From Ornithorhynchus anatinus (taxonomy: Eukaryota; Chordata; Mammalia; Monotremata; Ornithorhynchidae): 64,000 nucleotides of DNA. Positions 1 through 12,500 of this stretch are shown here, one piece after another. Both the position numbers and the translations under genes were made by a program. The stretch covers positions 33,247,958-33,311,957 of the forward strand of contig NC_041751.1 in NCBI RefSeq assembly GCF_004115215.2. Direction: 5' to 3'. Below the pieces are notes generated by a model. It made no database searches. It had not been told where the DNA came from and saw nothing but the letters and a program-made list of their open reading frames with translations. Each line of letters opens with the position of its first letter. Within the stretch, counting starts at the first letter, position 1.

Positions 1-2312
<2,312 letters not shown>

Positions 2313-3720
2313 GAGCGCGCCCCGGCCTCCCCCCCCCCCAGGGATCTGGGGGGCGACGCCGCCCGTCCTCGGCGCCCGAAATCCGCGTGCAGTTCTGTCA
2401 ACTCCGCTCAAGGCCGACGGCAGCCGCGCATCCCCCGCTCGCTTCTCCCTCTCCCTCACACCTTGGATGGTTAGCCCCGGCCGGCCCCGGTTCTCCCCTC
2501 TCCCTCCTCTCTCGCCCTCCGGCCGGCCCCGAGCCGCTCCTCACCTCCCCGCCGTGGCCATGCCGGCCCACCGACGGCGGGGGGGGGCGGAGTTCACTTC
2601 AGGACGCCGGACGGGCCGGCGCGGGTCTCGGGGCTTACCGGCCGGAGCCGGCCCTCTCCCAGATGGCGCCTGAAATTGCCCCTGCTCCTCCGCCCCTCCC
2701 TCTCCCTCTTTTTGTTCCCTCACCTCCTTAGCCGCGGCGCTCTTTCCCGGGACCCCTCCATTTCACAGGCGACGGAGAGAAACGCTTAAAAACGTAGCGG
2801 TGATGGGAGATCCTCCGCCCCGCTTCGTTCCCCCATCGCCCTTGACACCGCCCATCCTCCCCGTTCCTAAAGCCCGCACCCTCGGCGACGTCCTCAGCTC
2901 CTCCCCTCGCTCATCTCTCTCGCGTTCGGCCCGTCCCCGAACCCCCTCCGCCCCAACATGTCCGCGATCCTCCCTCTTGGTCCAGATGGCCGCCGCCCCG
3001 GGCCCAGCCCCTCGTCCTCTGCGGCGCGGCTAGAACATCAGCCTCCCAACTGGACTCCCCGACTCTGGCCTCGCCCCCCTCCCCGCCCCGGCCCACGCTA
3101 CGCTCTCTCCTGCCCGGCTCATTCTCCGAAAACGTCGTTCCGCGCTCATCTCCCCCGCGACGTCCTCTGGCTTTCGGTGTCTGCCCGTTCCTCTCCGTGA
3201 CGAGTGGAAACTTCCAACCCTTGGCGGGGAGGTCTTCGATCGGCTTTCTCCCTCCCGCTTATCCTCTCCCTCCTCCCGCTGGGCCCCGGCTCGCCCTCTT
3301 GGTTGCTCTCAGGCTGTCTCCCAAAGCATCCGGTCTCTTCCCCCACCTCCCTCCCGACTCCTCCCGTCAGGAAACCTCCTCCCGGTCGCATCGGTCAGAT
3401 TCCCGGTTCCCGGCATCCTCGGAGCCGTTCGGAAAGCCCGGATCCGTCTCCGCTCACCTCGGCACGTCCTTACCGACTATGCACTTCCCGTACTCGCCAC
3501 CGACCGTAGCACTTCTGTTCCTGTTGATTTAGGAATCCTATCAAGTATTCATTCTTCTGATATGCACTTTTCCTTCCTCCTGTCTGTAAATTATTTCAGG
3601 GCCCTCCCTCGCCGCCCCCCGCCAAGGTCATCACCTCCTTCCGTGCAGGATCTCGAATACTAACTCTCTTCTATTTCCCCTAGAGTTTAATACAGTACTC
3701 TGCCCGCGGTAGCCGCTCAA
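2313..3720 (+). repeat. Zinc finger gene 3' side and decayed L2/CR1-like relic (sense)
   Basis: From about 2790 the sequence can be read as an old sense-strand L2-like relic. One frame near 2870 (residues ARTLGDVLSSS) resembles the ARNLGVILDSS motif of the young L2 copies in this window. A later part near 3060 resembles their [17 protein letters not shown] stretch, and the end near 3686-3720 is an L2 3' tail. Many frame breaks are present. 2313-2790 is GC- and CT-rich and shows nothing I can name; part may be 3' untranslated sequence of the zinc finger gene. Confidence 0.5.
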
Positions 3721-3721
3721 A

Positions 3722-3950
3722 GTGAGGAGCAGTGGGGCCCCGTGAAAAGAGCCGCCGGGTGACCCTCGGGCAAGTCACTTCTCTGTGCCTCAGTTTCTTC
3801 ACTCGCGGGACGGAGACCCGATACCCGTTCTCCCTCCGACCGTCTGTGAGCCCCGTGCGGGACCCGATTATCCTGTATCTATCCCGGCGCTCAGCACAGT
3901 GCTTGGCACGTAGTAAGCGCTTTAACGAAAACTCCAATCATTAATAAACG
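3722..3950 (+). repeat. Old CORE-SINE (Mon-1/MIR-like), sense
   Basis: The CORE motif (CAAGTCACTT, then CTCAGTTTC) and the tail with GTAGTAAGCGC are present, with many C and G changes. The tail supplies an AATAAA at 3943-3948, the first such hexamer I noticed after the zinc finger stop, so it could serve as its poly(A) signal. Confidence 0.7.
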
Positions 3951-5468
3951 GTATCGATTGAAAGCTCTGAAGTGGTTTCGAGAGGCCGACTCCCGGCCGG
4001 CTGGCGACCGGGAGGCGCTAGGAATGCGGAGCCGGGGCGGAGGGGTGACGGGTCGGACCTCCCACGGACGACCGCGCCCCGTCGTCGTCCACTCCGGCGG
4101 GGGCTTCGGGCCCCGCTGAATTCCTCCCGGGGCGTTTTCTAGGTGTGGCGGAACTTTTTCCGTTTCGGAAAAGTCCCGCTACGGGGCGGCCTTAGGACCG
4201 TCGCCCCTCTTTAAAGCCAGCTGGCTGGGGGGTGGGAGGTGGGGGTATCCTGCCGGGGGAAGGGGCCGGGCCCGACATCTAACGCCCTCAGAAGACGTTG
4301 GCCCTGGGACGGGTCTGCCGGAGCTGAGAACCCTGCGCAACACGGTGACCCATCAGTCGGCGGCGCGCGTCTTGAGCGCCGATGGGCGGGACGCGGTCCG
4401 CGGGGGAGGACGCCGCCACAGAATTAGCAGGGAAGCAGCACGTCCTCGCGGGTGAGGCGTGGACCTGGGGGTCGAAACACTCTGTGGACTAGAACCCGTC
4501 CCTTTAGCCTCTCTGTGCCTCACTTTCCTCATTGGTAAAATGGGGATGCAATACCTCTTCTCCTCCTCTCAGACCGTGAGCCCCATTTGGGACGGAGATG
4601 GTGTGCGATCTGATGGACCAGCGCTTAGCCTAGTGACACCCAATACTGTAGTGGGCTGGCACCCCCGATGAGTGGTGCGAACCGCCCCCAAATCGCCCTT
4701 TCTCCGTGCAGACTTAACCCTGACTCCAGGCTACCTCTTGAACGTCAAATCCCTTCAACCGGGAGCCCCAGGTGGGACGGGGACTGGGTCTGACCGGATT
4801 GCATGTTTCCCGGCGCGTGGCATACTGTACGCGCTTGATGAGTAACAGTAATTATTAACAGCATCCATTTTTCCCTCTCGATCGCAAACTCGTGGGCGGG
4901 GAACGTGCAGTCATTCATTGGATCACATCGAGTGCTTGTGCGTGGAGACGCCTGTACGAAGCGCCTGGGAGAGTTCAGTAGACCGGACGCGTTGCCTGCC
5001 CACGTCGAGCACTCGAGTCATATTAAGGGCTTTCTGTGTGTGGAGCACTGTACTAAACGCTCGTCTAATCTACGTACCTACCAGCTCTGTTGTACTGGGC
5101 TCTCCCAAGTGCTTAATAAAGTGCTCTGCTCGCGGAAAACGCTTAAACACCGGTGATTGATCGATTTTGCGTCACTATCGTTGGTTAAAGACCTCCGACA
5201 CCCGGGAAACGGGCCGTTCTTCCTGGAGGCACAGAGAAGAATTCGCACCTGAAGGAGAAGGGGGAGACCCCCCTCTGGATTTATATTTACCTAAATGCTG
5301 TGGGTTTGAGGGCGGGGTGAATATCAAGTATTAAAGGGGTACAGATCTTAATACCTAGGGAGAGGGAATCGGGGAAAGGAAGATTTAGTTGAGAAAAGCC
5401 TCTTGGAGATGTGATCTTAGGAGGGTTTGGAAGGTGGGGAGAGTGGTGGATTTGAAGCGGGCTGAAGT
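3951..5468. repeat. Repeat scraps, no gene
   Basis: 3951-4440 shows nothing recognisable. A decayed sense SINE lies near 4445-4655 and another fragment near 4780-4850. Antisense L2 3' tails lie near 4909-4985 and 5003-5063, and a sense tail near 5095-5165. Around 5380-5440 the wording AGCCTCTTGGAG recalls the C-terminal part of the L2 frame in antisense. GC content falls across this stretch toward the V1R array. Confidence 0.5.
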
Positions 5469-5875
5469 TCATTCATTCGATAGTATTTATTGAGCGCTTA
5501 CTATGTGCAGAGCACTGTACTAAGCGCTTGGAATGTACAAATCGGTAACAGATAAGTTGGCCAGGAAGGACGCGGGCCGTGAGATAGGCGACGTTGAGGT
5601 CCAGTGAGCAGGTTGGTCTTAAAGGATTAGGGTAGGATTTCAACGTGGTAGCGTAAAAGGGCAACAGCCGATTGAATCCAGTTTCATACCTTGCCCCAGA
5701 AACCTTGGTTCCCACACAACAAATTGATTGCCATTGCAATCCTCTGCTCTGAGGCACGGTTTTATTTTTCTTCTTCCAGTTTTTCGCTGGTTTTTTTCCC
5801 TTGAGGGTAGGTGGGAATGGACACAAACGTGATGCGGGTTTATAGACGAGCAACCACACCGGGCACGACGGCAAC
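5469..5875. repeat. L2 tail split by an unidentified insert of about 320 bp
   Basis: An antisense L2 3' tail begins at 5469 and breaks off after CGGTAACAGATA (to about 5552). It resumes after a near copy of these bases, CGGCAACGGATA, near 5868-5880. The enclosed stretch (about 5553-5868) matches no repeat or gene I know. It contains a T-rich run near 5758-5800. Confidence 0.45.
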
Positions 5876-6229
5876 GGATAGAGACGATCCCTACCCAACA
5901 ACGGGTGAATTGGGATGGGCTCATTCCTAGGCTCTGTGTGTTACTGGGGATTCGTTGACCTTGGGATCATGAGAAGCAGTGTGGTACAATGGATAGAGCA
6001 CGGGCCTGGTGGTCGGAAGAACCTGGGTTCTAATCCCAGCTCTGCCACTTGTCTGCTGTGTGAACTTGGGAAAAGTCACTTAACTTCTCTGTGCCTCAGT
6101 TCCCTCATCTGTAAAATGGGGATGAAGACCGTGAGCCTCATGTGGGACAACCGGATCACCCTGTATCTCCCCCAGTGCTTAGAACAATGCTCTGCACATA
6201 GTAAGCGCTTAACAAATACCAACATTATT
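5876..6229 (+). repeat. Remnant of a lost V1R unit joined by a SINE
   Basis: 5876-5967 matches the sequence that in intact units follows exon 1 (ACAACGGGTGAATTGGG, then TTACTGGGGATTCGTTGACC). It enters a SINE at 5968. The SINE ends at about 6229 and runs straight into AAAAGATGTTTTATGC, which in intact units lies in the 3' flank about 200-500 bp after a V1R stop. Everything normally between, including a V1R exon, is absent. Confidence 0.65.
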
Positions 6230-6635
6230 AAAAGATGTTTTATGCTAAGAGGTAGACTGGAGGTTTGAATTGAATAATTCGTAGAAATGTTCTACCAGGA
6301 AAGCCAGTGATAGAGAAGGGGAAGCCAGAGGGAGAGCTAGGGTGAGGAAAAGGGACTGAAAAAGAGGCAGAGAGACAGAGAAAGATAGAGGCAAATAGAA
6401 AGAGCAGAGAATGAAGCTCAATTGAACTCTTTTTCCCAAATTTTTCCTTTGAAACATTACTGCGCCCTATCACCTGGAGTGCCTACACAACCCTCAGGAG
6501 AAGAGAAAAGATAAATGGAATTGTGGAGGAAAAAAATGGTTGAAGGAGGTCATTTGGATTAAAGGTGACTCTAAATAATACCATTATTGTTGTAAATGAT
6601 GCAATTCTTGAGGAGTAACATGGCCTCATGGAAAG

Positions 6636-6901
6636 GGGAAGCAGCGTGGCTCAGTGGAAAGAGCACGGGCTTTGGAGTCAGGGCTCATGAGTTCGAATCC
6701 CAGCTCTGCCACTTGTCGGCTGTGTGACTGTGGGCGAGTCACTTAACTTCTCTGGGCCTCAGTTACCTCATCTGTAAAATGGGGATTAAGACTGTGAGCC
6801 CCACGTGGGACAACCTGATTCCCCTATGTCTACCCCAGCGCTTAGAGCAGTCCTTGGCACATAGTAAGCGCTTAACAAATACCAACATTATTATTATTAT
6901 T
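6636..6901 (+). repeat. Young full-length CORE-SINE, unit 1 only
   Basis: It sits inside the older SINE of the unit, flanked by a 4-base repeat AAAG (6632-6635 and 6902-6905). The A box region (GTGGCTCAGTGG) and CORE are intact, and the tail ends in an ATT repeat. Its absence from other units dates it after the unit duplications. Confidence 0.85.
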
Positions 6902-7849
6902 AAAGAGCACAGGCCTGGGAGTCAGAGGACCTGAGTTCTAATCCTGCCTCTGCCACTTGTCTGCTGTGTGACCGTGAAAAGGAATTTAGCTTCTCTGTTC
7001 CTCAGTTATCTATAAAATGGGGATTAACACTGTAAACCCCATGGACGACATGGACTGTGTCCAACCTGATTATTTTCAATCTACTCCAGCGCTTAGTACT
7101 ATGTGCCTGGCACATAGTAAGTGTTTAAATGCCAATAAAAAAAGTCTGTGTGGCCAGCGATTGGGAGAGTACAGTATAACAAAAAGCAGACACATTCCCT
7201 GAATAAAGTGAGCTTACTGTTTAGAGCAGTGAAGACAGACATTAATCAACTAATAAATGACAGATATGTTCAAAGGGGGTGTGGGGCTGGGAAAGGGGCC
7301 GAACAAAGGGAGGATGTCAGGGTGAGGCAGAAGGGATTTGGAGAAGAGGAAAGGGAGGGAGGGTGGAGGGTTCAGGTTCCTTCCCATCTGCTGGAGGTAG
7401 AAAATGACTGGCAGTTGACGGTGGGGGAAATGGTAAGAGTTTGCCCAGAGATCATCAGGAACCCATCGGCTAGTCAAGAAAATGACATAGACGAAGGGGA
7501 CAGCGGATCCAGGTTTGATTCAGTCAGTCAGCCAGTCAATCAGTTGTATTTATTAAGTGCTTACAGCGCACAGGGCACTGCGGTAAGTGCTTGGGAGAGT
7601 ACAGTAGAACAATAGACAGACACCCTCCCTGCCCACAACAAGCTTCATGGTTCCTTCTGTGATCTAGTCTGCTCCTTGGTCCACTCCTCCCTAGCTCATC
7701 TGCCTTGCTCTCCCTCATTCCATCCAGTGCTCCCAGTTTGGGATTTTTTTTTCCTCAGCTGGTTGCACAATTGATAAAAATCGAAGAACAAACAGCAGCG
7801 CCCTGAATCCCCTGATCTCTCCTCTGAAGCCAAGCCCTGATATCACAGA

Positions 7850-7911
7850 GTTTCCATAGTGAAGTGGTTATCACATCTGCCTAGCACGCGAAAGGTAACG
7901 GGACAGAAAGT
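7850..7911 (+). pseudogene. tRNA-Val-like relic lacking the T arm (unit 1)
   Basis: The first 46 or so bases follow a eukaryotic tRNA-Val: acceptor start GTTTCCATAGTG, D-arm region GTGGTTATCAC and anticodon arm TGCCTAGCACGCGAAAGG. The anticodon loop reads CTAGCAC, giving AGC in place of the valine AAC. After GGT the T arm (with the B box) is missing, and a worn acceptor 3' strand (GGGACAGAAAG) follows at once. No usual Pol III B box and no clover-leaf, so it cannot be a working tRNA. It recurs at the same place in all nine units. Confidence 0.7.
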
Positions 7912-7950
7912 CATTTTGGTTCACCGACCTAAAGCTTTTCCCAGTTAACG

Positions 7951-8220
7951 ACAAAGATAATAATGATAACGGTATGTGTCAAACGCTTTCTATGTGTCGG
8001 GCACTGTACTAAGTGCCGGGGGAGTGGCAAGGTAATCGGATTGGACATAGTCCCTGTCCCATGTAGGGCACACAGCCTTAATCCCATTTTACAGATGAGG
8101 GAACCGAGGCCTTGAGTTGTAGAGTAACTTGCCCAAGGTCACACAGTAGACAAGTGGTGGAACCCAGGTCCTTCTGACCCCCAGGCCCATGCTCTATCCA
8201 CTAGGCCATGCTGCTTCTCC
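7951..8220 (-). repeat. CORE-SINE, antisense, ancestral to the array
   Basis: Reverse-strand CORE-SINE beginning at the ATAATGATAACGG tail and ending at GCATGGCCTAG on the head side. The same insertion is found in every unit, so it predates the duplications. Confidence 0.8.
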
Positions 8221-8392
8221 ATGAGGCAATGACGAAGCCCTTCTCTAGAAGGTGAACTCTGACAGGTCAAACACGTCGGAAGGAAAAGCTCTGGGGCCGC
8301 CTAATCCCGGATTGGTGGGCCGCAGGGAGTGGAGTCTGAGCATTTCCAGAGAAATCCCTATCTGACTATCAGAGCGGATCGGTGCTCTGCAA

Positions 8393-8552
8393 GTCACTCA
8401 TCCTCTCCCTCCTGAACACACACTAATCATTCCCTGAGGGAGGGAGAGACAAGGAACGTGGCTGATAAATACAGCCTCGCTCTTGTTCTGCCCAAATCTG
8501 ACTGCCCACGAGCTGCCCTCCCAGCCAGCACCAGCGATGGAGAAGGGTGAGT
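8393..8552 (+). promoter_or_regulatory. V1R promoter and noncoding first exon block, unit 1
   Basis: A block kept in all units except unit 6. It reads: homeodomain-like TAATCA next to TTCCCTGAGGGAG, an imperfect EBF/Olf-1-like palindrome (8424-8442); a TATA-like GATAAATA (8463-8470); a GC-rich exon; then AAGG|GTGAGT, a near-ideal 5' splice donor with GT at 8547. An ATG in strong context (GCGATGG) is at 8537. The matching acceptor is the CAG ending at 10451, giving a 1,905-bp intron. The binding-site and start-site calls are inference. Confidence 0.6.
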
Positions 8553-8782
8553 AGGATAAATCTGCCTCTCTGTCAGTGAAGCTGCGGGGTCGGACTCTGA
8601 ATTTCGTTCGTTCAATCATAATTTATTGAGCGCTTATTGTGTGCAGAGCACTGTACTAAGCGCTTGGAGTGTACAGTTCGGCAACAGATAGAGACCGTCC
8701 CTACACAACAACGGGTGAATTGGGAAGGACTCATTCTTTGGCTCCGTGTGTTACTGGGGATTCGTTGACCTCGGGATCAGGA

Positions 8783-9046
8783 GAAGCAGTGTGATACTGT
8801 GGATGGAGCACAGGCCTGGTAGTCAGAAGAACCTGGGTTCTAATCCCAGCTCTGCCACTTGTGGGCTGTGTGAACTTGGGGCAAAGCCACTTAGCTTCTC
8901 TGGGTCTCAGTTACCTCATCTGTAAAATGGGGATGAAGAATCTGGGCCCCATATAGGACAGGGATATTGTGTCTAGCCTGACAGATTCGTATCTACCCCA
9001 GGGCTGAGTGCAGTGCTTGCCCATTAGTGAGTGCTTAACAAATATT
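8783..9046 (+). repeat. CORE-SINE, ancestral, inside the predicted V1R intron
   Basis: Sense SINE starting GAGAAGCAGTGTGATAC. It occurs at this place in all units that keep the region, except where units 5 and 9 share an internal deletion. Confidence 0.75.
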
Positions 9047-10498
9047 ATCGGGATTATTGATGATCGATTAGGATATTTATTATACTTCCATGATACCCTG
9101 GACACTGGGCACGAGGAGGCCAAAATGAAGAAATCAGTTATGGTCTCTCACAATCTAAGTGGCAGGGAGGACAAATAAAGACACCGGGAATTAGTGGCCA
9201 ACAATGGGACCTATTAAAGATGTAAAACTTCAGAGGATTAAATAAGCAAAAATGCACTGGAGTGGCCAGATTTCATCCCCCCCACTACACCCACCCCATT
9301 TTGGCCTGACCCTCTATATCCTAATCTCATCGAGAAGCAGCGTGGCTTTCTGGAAAGATCCCGGGCTTGGGAATCGGAGCTCGTGAGTTCTAATCCCAAA
9401 TCTGCCACATGTCAGTTGTGTGACCTTGGGCAAGTCACTCAACTTCTCGGTTCCTCAGTTACCTCATCTGTAAAATGGGGACTAAGGCCGTGAGCCCCAT
9501 GTGGGACAACCTGATAACCTGGTATCTAACCCAGTGCTTAGAACAGTTCTTGGCACATAGAAAGCACTTAACAAATACCATCATTATTACTATTATTATT
9601 GTGGACAGAGAATGGGTCTCTTATACTGTACACTCACAAGCACTTTGGTACAGGGCTCTGCGCACAGTAAATGTTCAGTAAGAAAAATAGAGAAGCAGCA
9701 TGGTCTAGGGTTCCCATGGGCCGAGCACTGTACTAAGCACTTGGGAGAGCAAACTACCACAGAGTAGGTAGACATGTTGCCTGCTCAAAAGGATAGTAGA
9801 GTCAAGAGGAGTGGAGAATTGCCTAAATGACGATAACATCCTACCAGAGGCAGCGGCATGTAGCACGGACCAAGGAAGGGAAGAAGATGGAGTCTAGAAG
9901 ACCGACGAGGAGTCCGATATAATCGACTAGCCGTGATGAGACCAGAGATGGTTCATTCTGGTAATGGTTAGTGCAGAGAGGAAGGAGTTTATCTGAGAGT
10001 CGCGTAGGAATAACCAGCAAAATTTAGCAGTGAGATCGAATGAGGGAGCTGAAGGGCAAGTTGGAGTAGAGGATAACACTATGGTGAGGGACTTTTAGCG
10101 TAAGTGGGTTGATGGTGAAAGTTAGGAGGGCAAGGTTTTCCAGCCCTTCCTTCCAAATCTGGGATAAACCAACAGTGCTTGAGTGAGGACCATTACAAGT
10201 CAGACAGACAATGTGGACTTTTGATGTGTATTAATTTAACCCGGAGTCAAATTTCTGAGGGTCAGATATATATTATAATATCTAATATCCAACTATCTAT
10301 ATCTATTGACAATATATATATCAAACAACCTTGTATTTAATATATGTAACGTCCTAATACATATCATATCTCCATGAAGTCTCCTCTCTCTTTCTGTTGA
10401 TCTCTCTCTCACTCTCCGACAATCCCTCCTCCTCTCAGTTCTTCCCTGCAGGTCGCTCTGTAGACGCCTCCCTTAACTCACACTGAGAATTCGTATCA

Positions 10499-11425
10499 AT
10501 GGGCGACGCTCGGCTCTCCTTTGGGATTGTGATGCTGTTACAGACCGGCACTGGGCTTTCCGTGAATGCCTTCCTCCTCCTGTTTTATGCCCGTGTGATC
10601 TCCCTCAGCCACAGGCTCAGCTCCTCTGACCTGATCCAAGCCCAACTGCCCTTGGCCAACATCGTCATCCTCCTCACGGGGGCCGTCCCAGGCACTCTGT
10701 CATTCTGGGAGTTGAGAATTTTCCTGGACGACGTTCTATGCAAACTGAACATGTATCTTTATCGAGTGGGCCGGGGCCTTGCCATCTGCACCGTCTGCCT
10801 CCTGAGTGTCTTTCAGGCCATCACCATCAGCCCCAGCACTGCCCGGTGGGCCCGGTTAAAGGCCAAATTGCCCAAGTGCTTCCTCCCTGCCTGTATCCTC
10901 TCCTGGGTCCTCAATCTACTGATAAATGTTGGTGTACCTATGGGCACAAGAGGCCCTGTAAACACCTCTTTTCAGGCCAGTTATAATCTTAAGTATTGTT
11001 CAGTGGCTCCTGTCAGTACAGCAATCATGTTGGTGAATACTGTTCTTTACTCTGCCTCGGATCTGTCCTTCGTGGGGCTCATGAGCTTGGCCAGCGGCTA
11101 CATGATGTTTGTCCTACTCAGGCACCACCGACAGGTCCGGCACCTCCACGGACCCGACCGCTCCCCCGGGGCGATGCCCGAGGTCCGAGCGGCCAAGAGA
11201 GTCGTTGCCCTGGCCACTCTCTTTGTCCTCCTCTATGGGCGACAGTCTGTTATGTTGAGTATTTTGCTGAACGTGAAAGGGTACTCACTTAGTGTGTTAA
11301 ACAGTCACCTGGTTTGGTCGTTCGCCTTCTCGGTTTTCAGTCCGTTCCTGATGATTTGCAGTGACCAGAGAGTGAGATCATTCTGGAAAAGGGAATCAGC
11401 TATTTCCAACCTGGATCCCTCCTAG
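10499..11425 (+). CDS. Vomeronasal type 1 receptor, type A (V1R-1)
   Basis: Complete 308-residue single-exon frame with seven membrane spans, near residues 8-32, 45-67, 82-108, 127-147, 171-197, 233-257 and 268-288. V1R marks: Cys81 at the start of span 3 and Cys167 in the second outer loop (likely disulfide), SP at 111-112 after span 3, the long charged third inner loop around HHRQVRHLHGPDRSPGAMPE, and an N-glycosylation sequon NTS at 155-157. V1Rs signal through G-alpha-i2 in vomeronasal neurons as pheromone or chemosignal sensors; the ligand here is unknown. The start is fixed by conservation across all copies; MGDARLSF begins 47 bp after the predicted splice acceptor. The SINE tail downstream at about 15787 has only a variant ATTAAA hexamer, because an L2 lies between it and the gene. 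Confidence 0.93.
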   Translation: MGDARLSFGIVMLLQTGTGLSVNAFLLLFYARVISLSHRLSSSDLIQAQLPLANIVILLTGAVPGTLSFWELRIFLDDVLCKLNMYLYRVGRGLAICTVCLLSVFQAITISPSTARWARLKAKLPKCFLPACILSWVLNLLINVGVPMGTRGPVNTSFQASYNLKYCSVAPVSTAIMLVNTVLYSASDLSFVGLMSLASGYMMFVLLRHHRQVRHLHGPDRSPGAMPEVRAAKRVVALATLFVLLYGRQSVMLSILLNVKGYSLSVLNSHLVWSFAFSVFSPFLMICSDQRVRSFWKRESAISNLDPS

Positions 11426-11712
11426 GATCCGAGGAAAGTCAGCCGCTTTTCCCCTTGAAGCCCAGAGCGAGAGCGACCCGTAAGCCGGAAACATATTACA
11501 GAGGTGCGCGCTGTCTCGAGAGACTCACTACACTCCAGTCCCGAGTCCTCCCTGACACTAAGGGGTGATGTAGGTGTTTCTCAGCAGTGGCCAAGCTCTC
11601 CCCTCATGGTAAGCACCGAACCATGGCAGCGCAGAGGACAACCGTACATCTCACGTAGGCCTCTGGGCTTTTGACCCTTAATTCTAAGGCCGGTTCCACT
11701 TCTGAGACTTAG

Positions 11713-11911
11713 ATGCCCAGCTCTGCCACTTGTCAGCTGTGTGACTGTGGGCAAGTCACTTAACTTCTCTGTCCCTCAGTTCCCTCTTCTGTAAAATGGG
11801 GCTGAAGACTGTGAGCCTCATGTGGGACAACCTGATCACCCTATATCTCTCCCAGCACTTAGAACAGTGCTCTGCACATAGTGAGTGCTTAACAAATACC
11901 AACATTATTAA
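11713..11911 (+). repeat. 5'-truncated CORE-SINE in V1R 3' flank, shared with unit 9
   Basis: Begins at GCCCAGCTCTGCC, lacking the tRNA-like head, and ends AACAAATACCAACATTATT. The same truncated copy with the same edges is at 57075-57270, so units 2 and 9 share this 3' flank by descent or conversion. Confidence 0.8.
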
Positions 11912-12500
11912 AAGATGTTTTGTGCTATCAGGCAGACTGGAGGTTTGAATTGAATAATTGGTGGAAATGTTCTACCAGGAAAGCCACTGAATGAGAAGGG
12001 GCAGCCAGAGGGAGAGCTATGGTGAGGAAAAGGAACTGAAAAAGAGGCAGAGAGACAGAGAAAGATAGAGGCAAATAGGGAGAAAGAAAGAGCAGAGAAT
12101 GAAGCTCAATTGAACTCTTTTTCCCAAATTTTTCCTTTTGAAACATTACTGCTCCCTATCACCTGGACTGCCTACACAACCTTCAGGAGAAGAGAAAAGA
12201 TAAATGGAATTGTGAAGGAAAAAAATAGTTGAAGGGTGAAGGTCATGTGGACTAAAGATGACTCTAAATACTACCATTATTGTTGTGAATGATGTAAATC
12301 TTGAGGAGTAACATGGCCTCATGGAAAGAGCACAGGCCTGGGAGTCAGAGGACCTGGGTTCTGCTCCTGCCTCTGCCACTTGTCTGCTGTGTGACCTTGA
12401 AAAGGCATTTAGCTTCTCTGTTCCTCAGTTATCTCATCTGCAAAATAGGGATTAAGATTGTGAACCCCATGGACGATATGGACTGTATGCAATCTGATTA

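Larger units (their letters stand above)
6230..11425 (+). repeat. Tandem V1R unit 1 (type A)
   Basis: Map: 3'-flank block with purine-rich run 6230-6615; ancestral SINE 6616-7140 with a nested young SINE; antisense L2-like relics 7141-7645; conserved unnamed block 7646-7849; tRNA-Val-like relic 7850-7911; antisense SINE 7951-8220; promoter and exon 1 block 8393-8552; L2 tail 8603-8715; SINE 8783-9046; unnamed conserved block 9047-9330; SINE 9332-9596; L2 tail 9690-9790; old antisense L2/CR1-like relic 9790-10240; AT-rich tract 10265-10375; CT-rich tract with acceptor to 10451; V1R exon. Confidence 0.8.

Noticed and set aside
6636-6710. tRNA gene at SINE heads (A box and B box present)
   Set aside because: No closed clover-leaf or anticodon stem in these heads; they continue into the CORE and L2-like tail, so they are SINEs.
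10265-10375. TA-rich tracts upstream of each V1R as origins or promoters
   Set aside because: They are simple-repeat tracts that vary in length between units and lie inside the predicted intron; no supporting motif.
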